From NCBI GenBank assembly GCA_024234875.1, contig JACKNM010000004.1, forward strand, positions 186,001 to 250,000: a DNA stretch of 64,000 nucleotides. The letters are read 5' to 3'. The notes beneath the pieces are model-generated. The model saw only the letters and a program-made list of their open reading frames with translations, searched no databases and was not told where the DNA came from. Source of the stretch: Ectothiorhodospiraceae bacterium. Its GTDB lineage: Bacteria > Pseudomonadota > Gammaproteobacteria > HK1. The position numbers and the translations under genes were made by a program. This document shows, in pieces, positions 17,475-25,500 of this stretch (within the stretch, counting starts at the first letter, position 1; every line of letters begins with the position of its first letter).

Positions 17475-18155
17475 TCAGCGCGTCACCCACCCGCCGCAGA
17501 CCGGGAACACCTGCCCGACGAAGCAGTCCGCCGCGTCGCTGCAGAGGTAGGCCGCGAACTCCGCGTCCTCTCGCGCCGCCACCAGCCGCCCTAGCGGCAC
17601 CTCGCGCCTCAGGCGCTCCTGGAAGCGTGGATCGCGCTGGACCTCCTCGGGGAAGTAGGTCGGGTTCTCGACGAAATTCTGCGCGATGGCGTTGACCTTG
17701 ACGTTGTCCCGTGCGAGCTCCACCCCGACCGCCTGCACGTAGGCGAGCTGGGCACCGCGTGCGGCGCTGTAGGTCGAGGTCCGGCGCATTCCACGCAGCG
17801 CCGACGCGCTGCCCATCACCAGAATCTTGCCGTGCCCGCGCGCCGCCATCCGAGGCGCCACCGCGCGCACCAGTCGCGGCAGCGGGTCGACGATCGCCGC
17901 GAAGATCGCCCGCCACTCGTCATCGGTGACCTCCACCGCCGGCGTGCTCGGCGCGGGAAGCGCGAGGTTGGCGACCAGCACGTCGAGATCCCCCGACCCG
18001 GCAATCAACCGCTCCGCCGCGTCGGGCTCGGTGAGCAGCGTGTCACTCGCGATGACCTCGGCCCCGTGCGCGGCCAGCACCTCGCACAGCGTCGGGCCCA
18101 TGAAGTCGTTCGCCTGGGTGACCAGGATGCGTTTGGCGGCCAGCATCGCAGACAT
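17475..18155 (-). CDS. halohydrin dehalogenase-like protein (SDR superfamily)
   Basis: A 226-residue SDR-fold protein whose active-site pattern is that of halohydrin dehalogenases. The normal cofactor loop TGxxxGxG is replaced by T13-QAND-F18-M-G20, fitting the dehalogenase motif T-x4-[FY]-x-G. The catalytic triad is S116-x12-Y129-x3-R133, with arginine where true dehydrogenases have lysine. The stretch ELARDNVKVNAIAQNFVENP and the ending FVGQVFPVCGGW also resemble HheC-type enzymes. The predicted reaction is reversible closure of a vicinal haloalcohol to an epoxide plus halide, without NAD(P). The gene probably shares a transcript with the GIY-YIG gene downstream. Confidence 0.82.
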   Translation of the reverse strand: MSAMLAAKRILVTQANDFMGPTLCEVLAAHGAEVIASDTLLTEPDAAERLIAGSGDLDVLVANLALPAPSTPAVEVTDDEWRAIFAAIVDPLPRLVRAVAPRMAARGHGKILVMGSASALRGMRRTSTYSAARGAQLAYVQAVGVELARDNVKVNAIAQNFVENPTYFPEEVQRDPRFQERLRREVPLGRLVAAREDAEFAAYLCSDAADCFVGQVFPVCGGWVTR

Positions 18156-18238
18156 CGACTGTCCTCCTCGTGTCGCGAGTCATCGGCGGCGATGCTCGCC
18201 GATCCCTGCGCGTGAAACGGGCCGGTACGAGAACGCGG

Positions 18239-18700
18239 TCAGGACGCCCGGTATCTCCCGGGGTCTCGCGCATAGTCGCGCGTCCAGTCCCCGGCCTCGG
18301 CGAACTGGCGGTGCGTGGCGGGGATCTCCACCCACGGCAGCTTCCGCTTCAACCAGATGTGGGCGGTGACCTCGACGTCCTCGGCGCGCTCCAACGTCCC
18401 GACATGCACCGTCCGTACACGCGGACGGGCGGAGTTCTCGGCGTAGAGCGTCGAGCCGCAAGCCGCGCAGAACCACGTCGTCAGGCGATTTCCGGAGTCG
18501 GCGGTCCGTTCGCGCTCGACCGGCGTGCCGGCGATCACGACCACACCCTCCGCCGGCACCTGCATGCAGGTCAGGAACGCGCTGGCGGTCAGCTTGCGGC
18601 ACTCGGTGCAGTGGCAGGTGTAGGCGACGAAGGGTGGCGCCTCGATGCGGTACGCGCACGCGCCGCACTGACATCGACCGAGCGCGGGAAGGTCAAGCAT
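18239..18700 (-). CDS. GFA (glutathione-dependent formaldehyde-activating) family protein
   Basis: A 153-residue zinc protein of the GFA/CENP-V fold. The metal-binding cysteines are in GRCQCGAC (about 9-14), CHCTECRK (about 29-34) and CAACGS (about 78-81). The family name comes from the Paracoccus Gfa protein, but most members have no proven formaldehyde role. Its neighbours are the halohydrin-dehalogenase-like gene downstream and the glycosyltransferase gene upstream, all on the minus strand with short gaps. A second GFA gene lies at 21897. Confidence 0.87.
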   Translation of the reverse strand: MLDLPALGRCQCGACAYRIEAPPFVAYTCHCTECRKLTASAFLTCMQVPAEGVVVIAGTPVERERTADSGNRLTTWFCAACGSTLYAENSARPRVRTVHVGTLERAEDVEVTAHIWLKRKLPWVEIPATHRQFAEAGDWTRDYARDPGRYRAS

Positions 18701-18741
18701 CGTCGTTCCTCCCGGAGCAGGCCGGTACACGGGCGAGCCGA

Positions 18742-19926
18742 TCAGGCGAGTCGGTCGAGACAGGCTTGCAGGATCAACCGCCTCGCGTCGTGGAGGCCCC
18801 GTGCGCGCACCGATTGCGCATGCACCATCGCCGTATCCGCGGCCTCGCGGGACACGACGAGGGACGACACCGCCTCGACCACCGCTCGCGGTCCACCGCG
18901 CGCAGGTGCGATGCGCACGAAGGGTAGCCCGGCCATCGCCTCCGCGACCAGGATCTGATCCACGTATCTCGGAATCACCACCTGTGGCCGCCCGGCCGCC
19001 ATGGCGACCTGGGCGGTAGCGAGTCCGCCGTGGTGCACCACGACGGACGCCTCGCGGACCGTCGCCTCGAGCGGCGGGGGCTCGACGAGCATCCGGATCC
19101 CCGCGTGCCCGGTCTCGCTCCAGGCGGCGTCCCCCGCCCCGCGCACGTACGCGCACCCCCGCAGCCCGGCGGCCGCGAGGGCCTCGACGATCCGGCGCGG
19201 CACCGGGTCTCCACCGGCGAGGTAGACGTAGATGCGCCCACCTCGGGTTTGCTGCGGCGGCGCCAACGGCTCGAAGTGCCCGACGCAGGCCTCGACCCGG
19301 CAGCCGCGGTAAGGGTCGAGCTCCGGAAAGGACAGCACGAAGCGGTCATCGCCGCGGTAGACGTCGGTGAGCACGTTCGGCAACGGCGCCCCAAGTCGGG
19401 CCTGGACCCGCCGGATCGTCTCGAGCAGCGCACCCTGGTCCGCGTAAGGCTGCCGGTCGGGACGGAACGCCGGGAACACCGACGCGTCCGCCGGCGGCGT
19501 GCTGTAGCCAGAGCCGAGCAGCAGCAGCGGGATGCGCCCGTGCACCGCGGTCGCGAGCAGCGGGCAGTAAGTGCCGACGACGAGGTCCGGCCGGACGAGG
19601 TCGACGAGGCTGCGCCACGGGCGGAGCATCGAGTACAGATGGTCGTCCGACCCGAACCCGTTGCAGGCCATCAGATCGGCGAAGCTCGTCGGCCGAAACC
19701 CCGTGCGCCGCGCCGCCGGCGTGAGTCGACCGACGACGTACGGCCCCTGCACCAACGGGATGTCCGGCGAATCGACGAGCCGATTGGCCACGTCGAGATT
19801 GCGCAGCGCAACGACCGGCCGATGCCCCGCGTCGCGCAGCGACCGGGCGAGGTCCAGGCACCGCATGGAGTAGCCGATGCCGTCGCCGAGCTCGTTGGCG
19901 ATCAGAACGCGCCGCGCGGTCACCAT
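18742..19926 (-). CDS. GT-B glycosyltransferase, UGT/MurG-like
   Basis: A 394-residue GT1/GT28-type glycosyltransferase. The N-terminal acceptor domain has a glycine-rich loop (ANELGDGIGYSMRCLDLARSL). The C-terminal donor domain carries VVHHGGLATAQVAMAAGRPQVVIPRYVDQ near residues 295-325, the nucleotide-sugar signature of the family. The likely role is transfer of a sugar to a small molecule or lipid; the acceptor is unknown. Its start lies 17 bases from the repeat at 19943, so the repeat cluster occupies its upstream region. That may have altered its promoter. Confidence 0.82.
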   Translation of the reverse strand: MVTARRVLIANELGDGIGYSMRCLDLARSLRDAGHRPVVALRNLDVANRLVDSPDIPLVQGPYVVGRLTPAARRTGFRPTSFADLMACNGFGSDDHLYSMLRPWRSLVDLVRPDLVVGTYCPLLATAVHGRIPLLLLGSGYSTPPADASVFPAFRPDRQPYADQGALLETIRRVQARLGAPLPNVLTDVYRGDDRFVLSFPELDPYRGCRVEACVGHFEPLAPPQQTRGGRIYVYLAGGDPVPRRIVEALAAAGLRGCAYVRGAGDAAWSETGHAGIRMLVEPPPLEATVREASVVVHHGGLATAQVAMAAGRPQVVIPRYVDQILVAEAMAGLPFVRIAPARGGPRAVVEAVSSLVVSREAADTAMVHAQSVRARGLHDARRLILQACLDRLA

Positions 19927-19942
19927 GGCCGCCCCATCGAAC

Positions 19943-20108
19943 GGGGTCGGACCAACTCAAGTAATTGAATGCACGAAGAAATCACGCTCGACGATGCCAG
20001 TCAGAGGATGAACGCCCCGCGACTCGGAACGCGTCTCAGGACACCTGCCACAGTCGAACGCACGCCCGGGTTCCCAGGAGAATCAGTGACTTGAGTTGGT
20101 CCGACCCC
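19943..20108. repeat. 166-bp element bounded by perfect 20-bp inverted repeats
   Basis: GGGGTCGGACCAACTCAAGT at 19943-19962 is the exact reverse complement of 20089-20108. The interior does not pair and carries no ORF of note. It looks like two opposed REP-type units or a small non-autonomous mobile element. The right end cuts into the thioesterase fragment. Confidence 0.8.
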
Positions 20109-20214
20109 GAATTCGGACCTCGCCGTCCGCCACCGAGACCAGCCGCGCACCCAGCGTGGCCATGAGGCCCTGCGACTGGAAGCTGCGCTCGACCCGCGCC
20201 CGGATGTCCATCAT
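20083..20214 (-). pseudogene. 5' fragment of a PaaI/YdiI-type thioesterase gene
   Basis: From the ATG at 20214 the first 35 codons (MMDIRARVERSFQSQGLMAT, then LGARLVSVADGEVRI) match the opening helix and first strand of hotdog-fold thioesterases of the PaaI/YdiI type. At 20108 the frame enters the inverted repeat, adds RGRTNSSH and stops. Family members are normally 130-150 residues, so the hotdog core and the catalytic residue are missing. The product would be non-functional. The loss is explained by insertion of, or deletion at, the repeat. The remainder of the gene is not found in the window. Confidence 0.65.
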
Positions 20215-20230
20215 CGCGGCCTGCCCGAAC

Positions 20231-20331
20231 GGGCTCGGACCAACCGGAGTGCGCGCCGACACGACGCCCACCACGGTCGACCCGCCAACCCGTATCCCAT
20301 GAAAATCAACAACATGAGTTGGTCCGACCCC
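20231..20331. repeat. second, degenerate inverted-repeat pair of the same family
   Basis: A diverged copy, GGGCTCGGACCAACCGG, starts near 20231. A reverse copy, TGAGTTGGTCCGACCCC, lies at 20315-20331; its 17 bases are identical to the 20089-20108 repeat core. Together with 19943-20108 this makes four units in about 390 bases, alternating in orientation. The last unit forms the 3' end of the methyltransferase gene. Confidence 0.7.
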
Positions 20332-21097
20332 GGACGCCAGGGCGCCGAGCGACGAAGAACTCATAGGCGTAGAAGTCACCGTGGCGCCGGTGCATCTCGG
20401 GCTCCGCGGCGAGCTGGTCGAGAATCGCCAGGGCCTCGGCATCACCCGCATGCTCGGCGCGAAGCTCGGCAATCCGCGCCTCCATCGGGGTGTAGAAATC
20501 GTCCCACCACGCCGCCTCGGGCAAGGTGAAATGCCCGACGAGCGCGAAGCCCGCACCTCGTATCGCGGCGAGGTCGTCCTCGACGCGGCCCATGGTCGGA
20601 TAGTCGTCGGCGAAGGCCGCAGCGACCTCCGCGGGCGGATTCGGCTCGCGCCACACCGCATCGGTGAACGCGAGATAGCCGCCGGGACGAAGGAGGTCAT
20701 GACAAAGGGCAAGCGCAGGCCCGAGCCCGATGTTGTAGAGCGCGCCCTCCGACCACACGAGGTCGAAGCTCGCGCGCGGCAGCCCCGCGCTCGCCATGTC
20801 ACCGACCACCGCCTCGACACGCGCGGACAGGCCGCGCCTCGCGACCGCCTCGCGCAATCGCTCAATGCTCGGCGCGTGGCTGTCGATGGCGACAATCGTC
20901 CCCGCGGTCAGCTCCGCGAGCTGCAGGGTCTGCGCGCCGGCGCCACACCCCAGATCGAGAATCGCCGGGGCATCTCCGATCTCATCGCAAAGCGCCAGAG
21001 CGCGCATCGCGCATGCCCGGCTACCCGGGCCCTGACGCGGCAAGCTCTCGAAGAGCGCGAGGAACATCCCCTGCACGCGATCGTCCGCGGCGCTCAT
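20306..21097 (-). CDS. class I SAM-dependent methyltransferase with repeat-derived C-terminus
   Basis: A 263-residue Rossmann-fold methyltransferase (a GTG two codons upstream is an alternative start). Motif I is ILDLGCGAGAQTLQLA near residue 48, an acidic strand-2 end (VAIDSH) follows, and motif IV is FDLVWSEGALYNIG near 118. LLRPGGYLAFTDAVW is the post-motif strand. The last residues, RGRTNSCC, are encoded by the repeat at 20315-20331, so the original C-terminus has been replaced. The core fold seems complete, so activity may survive. The substrate is unknown. Confidence 0.85.
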   Translation of the reverse strand: MSAADDRVQGMFLALFESLPRQGPGSRACAMRALALCDEIGDAPAILDLGCGAGAQTLQLAELTAGTIVAIDSHAPSIERLREAVARRGLSARVEAVVGDMASAGLPRASFDLVWSEGALYNIGLGPALALCHDLLRPGGYLAFTDAVWREPNPPAEVAAAFADDYPTMGRVEDDLAAIRGAGFALVGHFTLPEAAWWDDFYTPMEARIAELRAEHAGDAEALAILDQLAAEPEMHRRHGDFYAYEFFVARRPGVRGRTNSCC

Positions 21098-21137
21098 GCA
21101 CACCTCCCTTCTACACGTGCAAGCGCGGAGCGCAGGC

Positions 21138-21371
21138 TCATCGACGGCAGAACAGCTCCTTGAAGAGCCTCTCGGCCTCCTTCACCCCCTCGTCCGAAAG
21201 GCCAACCGATTTCTGCTTGCCGACCGGATTCGAGATGTACCCCTTCTCGTGCAATCGACGCATCGCGGCCCAATCGAACGTCTTCCAGGCCCTGTCGCCC
21301 TCGTGCAGTGTCAAGTACAGAAGCGCGAGGACGGCATCGTCGATCCGGTTCGGATTCGGCTCGTTCACCAT
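21138..21371 (-). CDS. DUF6429 family small protein
   Basis: A 77-residue cytosolic protein. The sequence (RIDDAVLALLYLTLHEGDRAWKTFDW, then LHEKGYISNPVGKQKSVGLSDEGV) matches the small DUF6429 family, which is widespread in proteobacteria and lacks a known function. The layout suggests a compact winged-helix-like fold: three helices, then a turn and a final helix. It lies between the methyltransferase and VOC genes on the same strand, with short gaps. Confidence 0.8.
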   Translation of the reverse strand: MVNEPNPNRIDDAVLALLYLTLHEGDRAWKTFDWAAMRRLHEKGYISNPVGKQKSVGLSDEGVKEAERLFKELFCRR

Positions 21372-21404
21372 CGTCTTCCCCTCGCCCGGAGCGCCATCCC
21401 TCCG

Positions 21405-21809
21405 TCACCTCGGGCCGACCCACATGTGCGGGTTGTATGCCACCTCCCAGAGATGCCCGTCCGGATCGGCGAAGTAACCACTGTAACCGCCCCAGGTCGT
21501 CGCGACCGGGCGCTTGATGGACGACGCACCAGCCGCGAGTGCCTCCTCGTACAGGGCGTCGACCTCGGTCGCGGACCCGAGATTGTGCGCGAGCGCGCAG
21601 GGACTGAAGCCCGGATCGCGAAAGGTCACCCCCGCGTCGGCTGCCAGATCCGCGCGCCCGTAGAGCCCGAGCCACGTCCCGTTCAGGGTGAAGAACGCCA
21701 CCTCCGGCGGCGACGGCATACGCGGAAGTCCGAGACCTTCCTCGTAGAACCGCACCGACCGTGCGAGGTCAGTCACCCCCAATGTGATCATGCTGATCCG
21801 TGGCTTCAT
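21405..21809 (-). CDS. VOC/glyoxalase superfamily protein
   Basis: A 134-residue vicinal-oxygen-chelate protein with two beta-alpha-beta-beta-beta units. It opens with MITLGVTDLARSVRFYEEGLG and ends with GGYSGYFADPDGHLWEVAYNP, the paired motifs of the family. The final glutamate (WEVAYNP) is a usual metal ligand. The His expected in the first strand is replaced by Thr (MITLGV), so metal binding may be incomplete. Such proteins range from glyoxalases and dioxygenases to antibiotic-binding proteins; no specific role can be given. Confidence 0.85.
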   Translation of the reverse strand: MKPRISMITLGVTDLARSVRFYEEGLGLPRMPSPPEVAFFTLNGTWLGLYGRADLAADAGVTFRDPGFSPCALAHNLGSATEVDALYEEALAAGASSIKRPVATTWGGYSGYFADPDGHLWEVAYNPHMWVGPR

Positions 21810-21896
21810 TGCCGCCCTCCACCCGTGACCCCATTGCAGCGGACGAGCACCGCGATGTAAACCTGCGCGCGACTGAAGTCCGATGGGGGACACGGC

Positions 21897-22289
21897 ATGG
21901 ACCAGGTGACTGGCGGCTGTCTCTGCGGCAACGTCCGCTTCGTGGCATCGGGACGACCATACCGAGTCGGCCTCTGCCACTGCATGGACTGCCGCAAGCA
22001 TCACGGCGCGCTGTTTCACGCCTCCGCCATATTTCCCCGAGAGGCCGTGACGATCAGCGGCGAGACACGCGAATACGCCGGGCGACACTTCTGCCCCAAC
22101 TGCGGCTCGACCGTGTTCGGCCACTCCGCCGACGAGACCGAGCTCAACCTCGGCTCACTCGATGCACCCGACCAGTTCACACCGACCTACGAGCTCTGGA
22201 CCATCCGCCGCGAGTCGTGGCTACCGCCGTTTCCGCTCAGCCGGCACTACGAGCGCAATCGTGACGAGGGGAGCCGCTTCGAGGCGTAG
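21897..22289 (+). CDS. GFA family protein
   Basis: A 130-residue zinc protein of the same family as the gene at 18239 but only distantly similar to it. The metal-binding sites are GGCLCGNV (about 6-12), CHCMDCRK (about 27-32) and CPNCGS (about 66-69). It is divergent from the VOC gene across 87 bases. The role is unknown. It is the last gene of the accessory strip before the secreted-protein block. Confidence 0.87.
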   Translation: MDQVTGGCLCGNVRFVASGRPYRVGLCHCMDCRKHHGALFHASAIFPREAVTISGETREYAGRHFCPNCGSTVFGHSADETELNLGSLDAPDQFTPTYELWTIRRESWLPPFPLSRHYERNRDEGSRFEA

Positions 22290-22348
22290 CGCCGGAGCGC
22301 GTGGCGCGCTCTGCACGGCCTCGCCGGCCCTCACGCCTCCGCGCTTCA

Positions 22349-22386
22349 CGGTCGCGGTCGCGGTCGCGGTCGCGGTCGCGGTCGCC
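22349..22386. repeat. CGGTCG tandem hexamer, about six copies
   Basis: A perfect short tandem array. The hexamer unit keeps reading frame, so it appears as Val-Ala or Thr-Ala dipeptide runs in spurious ORFs. Copy number may vary by slippage. Confidence 0.85.
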
Positions 22387-22437
22387 GCGTGCAGCGTACG
22401 GTAGACCTGGCAGATGCCGGCCATCTCGACCCTCCGC

Positions 22438-22480
22438 TCGCTGAGCCGGGGTCCGCGCAGCGGAGCCCGGGTCGAAGCGC
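22438..22480. repeat. dispersed hairpin repeat, family B (copy 1)
   Basis: TCGCTGAGCCGGG, a GC hairpin, then GTCGAAGCGC. The same flanks with a different hairpin stem occur at 59945-59986. Position after genes suggests a terminator-like extragenic repeat. Confidence 0.6.
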
Positions 22481-22598
22481 TCGGGGGCGGGCTCGGCCGG
22501 CAGGTGGTGTCCCCATGGAAATGCCCTCATCGGTAGGGCGCCATTCGGCGGCGGACGTGGTCCTGTAGGGGCGGCCCCCCGTGGCCGCCCGGGCGACG

Positions 22599-25500
22599 CT
22601 ACTCGTCGACGAGCAGCGGCATCAGCAGCGGGATCAGACCGCCGGCAGGGGTGGAGCGCCGATCGTTGGGGTCGCTGCCGGCGCGGTGCTCCGCGCGGGT
22701 GCTCCAACCGTCGCCATCCGGGTCGAGCGCCGCGTCTCCGGCATCATTCGGGTTCAGACCATGGGCGACCTCGTACCCATCGGGCAGGCCGTCGGCATCG
22801 GAGTCGGCGGTCAGGGGATCGGTCCCGGCCAGCTCCTCGGCCGCGTTGTCGAGCCCGTCGGCATCGGAATCCGCGCCCGGAGTCGCCCCGAGGTGGCCGA
22901 AGTAGTACAGCTCGAAGCCGTCGCCGAGACCATCGTGGTCGACGTCCGCGGGCACGAGCTCCACCGTGAGCTGGGTCGTCCCGCCCTCGCTCAAGTCCAC
23001 GTCCCGGGTCGCGCCGAGATATCCAGGCGCCGAGACGCGGAGCAGGTAGCTCCCCGCGCCGTCGACGAGGTTGAAGCTTCCGTCCGCCTTCGACAGCGCG
23101 CTCGCATTCCCGTCCGTGGTCAGCCACGCGAGCGCAAGCGCGCGGTGGCTGCGCGCGTCGCGCACCCGGCCGCGGAGCGCGCCCACGAAGGGCGCGGTCG
23201 AGCGCGTGGCGCTCAGCCGGTAATCGGTGCCGACCCCATGCTGCGAGGCCGCGAACGCACGCGCGCGGAGGTGGTAGAACCCATCGCCGGGCGCGACCCA
23301 CACCAGTGTTTCAGCCCCGCCCTCGAACGCGTCGTCGGCAAGCGCGAGACACGGCGCCGACGGGTCGCGGTTCCCGTCGCGGTCGGCGTCGCAGCCCTCG
23401 CCGGAGACCGCCGAGCTCGGGTACAGCTCGAGCGCGAGGTCGAGCTCGGCCCCGACCGCGCTCGCCTGGATGGTATACGGCTCACCGGCCACCGCGTAGA
23501 AGACGAGCCAGTCGCTGTCGCCCGGGTCGTGAATGGTCCGTAGCGAGGCGTCGCCGTCGTCGATCGACAGCACCGCCGCGCGCGCGGGCACGTCGTCGTC
23601 CTCGAAGACGTCGGCGCCGGCGAGCTGGGTCACCAGGGTCTCGGCCGGGGCGGACACCACGCCGTCGCCATCGACCGCCAGAACCGAGATCCGATATTCG
23701 CCGGCGGTGGAGCCGAACACCGCGAGCTCCGCTTCCCAGCGACCGCTACCCTGATCGTCGAGGTCGACGACGACCGGCTCGACCTGAGCGCCGGCATCCG
23801 GAGCGCTCACGCTCGCGAACACCCGCGCGACGGTGCCGGTACTGGTCACCCCCTCGACCCAGACCGTCACCACGGCACCCGGGTCGGATACCACCGCCGG
23901 CGGGCTGACGGCGCCGATCAGCGGCGCGTCACCGGCCAGCAGGATGCCCGCGCCGAGGCTGTGGCCGGAGACGAGCGCGAGGTCGAACTTGTCGCTGTCC
24001 CCGTCGCCGTCCGCGTCCAGGTGCGCGGCCTGGGTACCGGCGCTGGCCACCCGCATGCCGTCGCGTGCGTGGACGAAGGCGTCGCGCAGGCGCGCGCCGT
24101 TGGCGACCTGCTGGAAGAAGTACTGCGAGAACGAGGCGGCGCCGGCGCTCGGGAGCCCGGCCCCGCCCGCGCTCGTGGTGCTCGCGATCCGCACCCGGTC
24201 GCGCGCGCGACCGGCCGGCGCGTCGAGAGCGCCGACGTACTCGCCGGCGGCGTCGCCGTCCATCACCACCGTCAGCCGACCGGGGATCACGTCCTGCAGC
24301 GCGTCGAGCCAGGCGTCGAGCGTCTGCGCGCTCAGCCGGTCGCCGTCAGCGAGCGCGAAGCCTTCGGCGTCCGCGGGTCCGACGAGGTGGAGCAGGACGT
24401 CCTGGCTGTCCGCGTGCTGCGCCGGCGCGAGCGCGAACGCGACGTTCGAGCGCAGGTTCAACGACTCGATGCCGTTCACCGTGGTGGCGCTCGCGAACGC
24501 GATCTGCGCGTCTCCGAATCCCTGGAATCGCAGCGCCCGATACGCCGCGGTGGCCGCACGCTCGATCGCGGGCCACGCCGGATCGCCGGCGTCGCCGCCG
24601 GCGACGATCACCGCGCGGCGGGTGGTCGGGTTGCCGACGCTCACCGTGGTCAGCTTCGGCAGCGAGGTGTTGCCCAGCGTGTCGAGCGCGTAGACCGCGA
24701 TCTGGTAGGTCCCCGGCGTGGTGAAGCCCGCGTGCACGCCGCGGTACTCCCCGCTGCCGGGCGCGGTCTCGAGCAGCTCGAGCTCCGGCATCTCGGTGAC
24801 CGCGTTGTCGGTCGAGCCAGGCTGATAGTCCGGCGGGCGCAGCACCGCCCACACCCGCGCAATGCCGTCGTCGTCGGCGACGCCGAACGCGGTCAGCGTC
24901 GCCTCGCTCGCACCGGTGATGGTCTGCGGTGCACTCACCGCGCCGATGACCGGCGCATCGGATGCGACGACGGTGCCGGCGCCGACAAAGCGATCCGCGA
25001 TGCGCGCGGTATCCGCAGCCTCGTTCGCCACCCCGTCGCCGTCGGCGTCGACCAGGGGCGTCTGCGTGGAGGGCGCGAACCCCATCGCCGCCGAGGCCCG
25101 GTCGAACCCCTCGCCGACGCTGCGCCCGTTGAACACCTGGGTCCAGAAGAAGCTGGAGAAGGAGAGCAGGCCGTGGCCGGTGAAGTGAGCCACCTCGCTC
25201 GCCGAGCTGGACGCGATCACCACGCGCTGGCGTCCCGGCGGCGGCCGCAACGCGGGCACGAAGCTCCCCGCCGCACAGGCGTCGTAGATCACGACGACCT
25301 CGCCGGTGATGCGTTGCTGCAGGATGTCGAGCCAGCCGTCGAGCTCCGCCGCGGTCACGATCTCGGTGGCCGAGAGCCGGAAAGCGCCCTCGCCGCCGTG
25401 GTCGGTGAGATAGACGATCACCTCGTCGGCATCGGACGCCCAATCGACGATCGCGGCCTCCAGCGCCGCGCGCGTCGCATCGGTGTCGACGTCGTCGGCC

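Larger units (their letters stand above)
22290..22598. other. intergenic region with simple and dispersed repeats
   Basis: About 310 bases lie between the GFA gene and the 3' end of the large secreted-protein gene. They hold a CGGTCG hexamer repeated about six times (22349-22386), a family-B hairpin at 22438-22480 and a GGGGCGGCC/GGCCGCCC palindrome near 22569-22591. No gene is apparent. Confidence 0.6.

Noticed and set aside
19943..20331. CRISPR array
   Set aside because: The repeats alternate in orientation and are separated by unequal, long intervals. There are no regular spacers and no cas genes.
9191..22289. Chromosomal integron cassette array
   Set aside because: Gene types (AAC, GFA, VOC, methyltransferase) are cassette-like, but I found no attC pairs (RYYYAAC...GTTRRRY) between the genes, several genes form ordinary operons, and no integrase is present. 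The GTTGGTC repeats do not fit the core-site consensus.
22349..22386. Iteron-type origin
   Set aside because: The hexamers are too short, there is no replication gene nearby, and there are no DnaA boxes.
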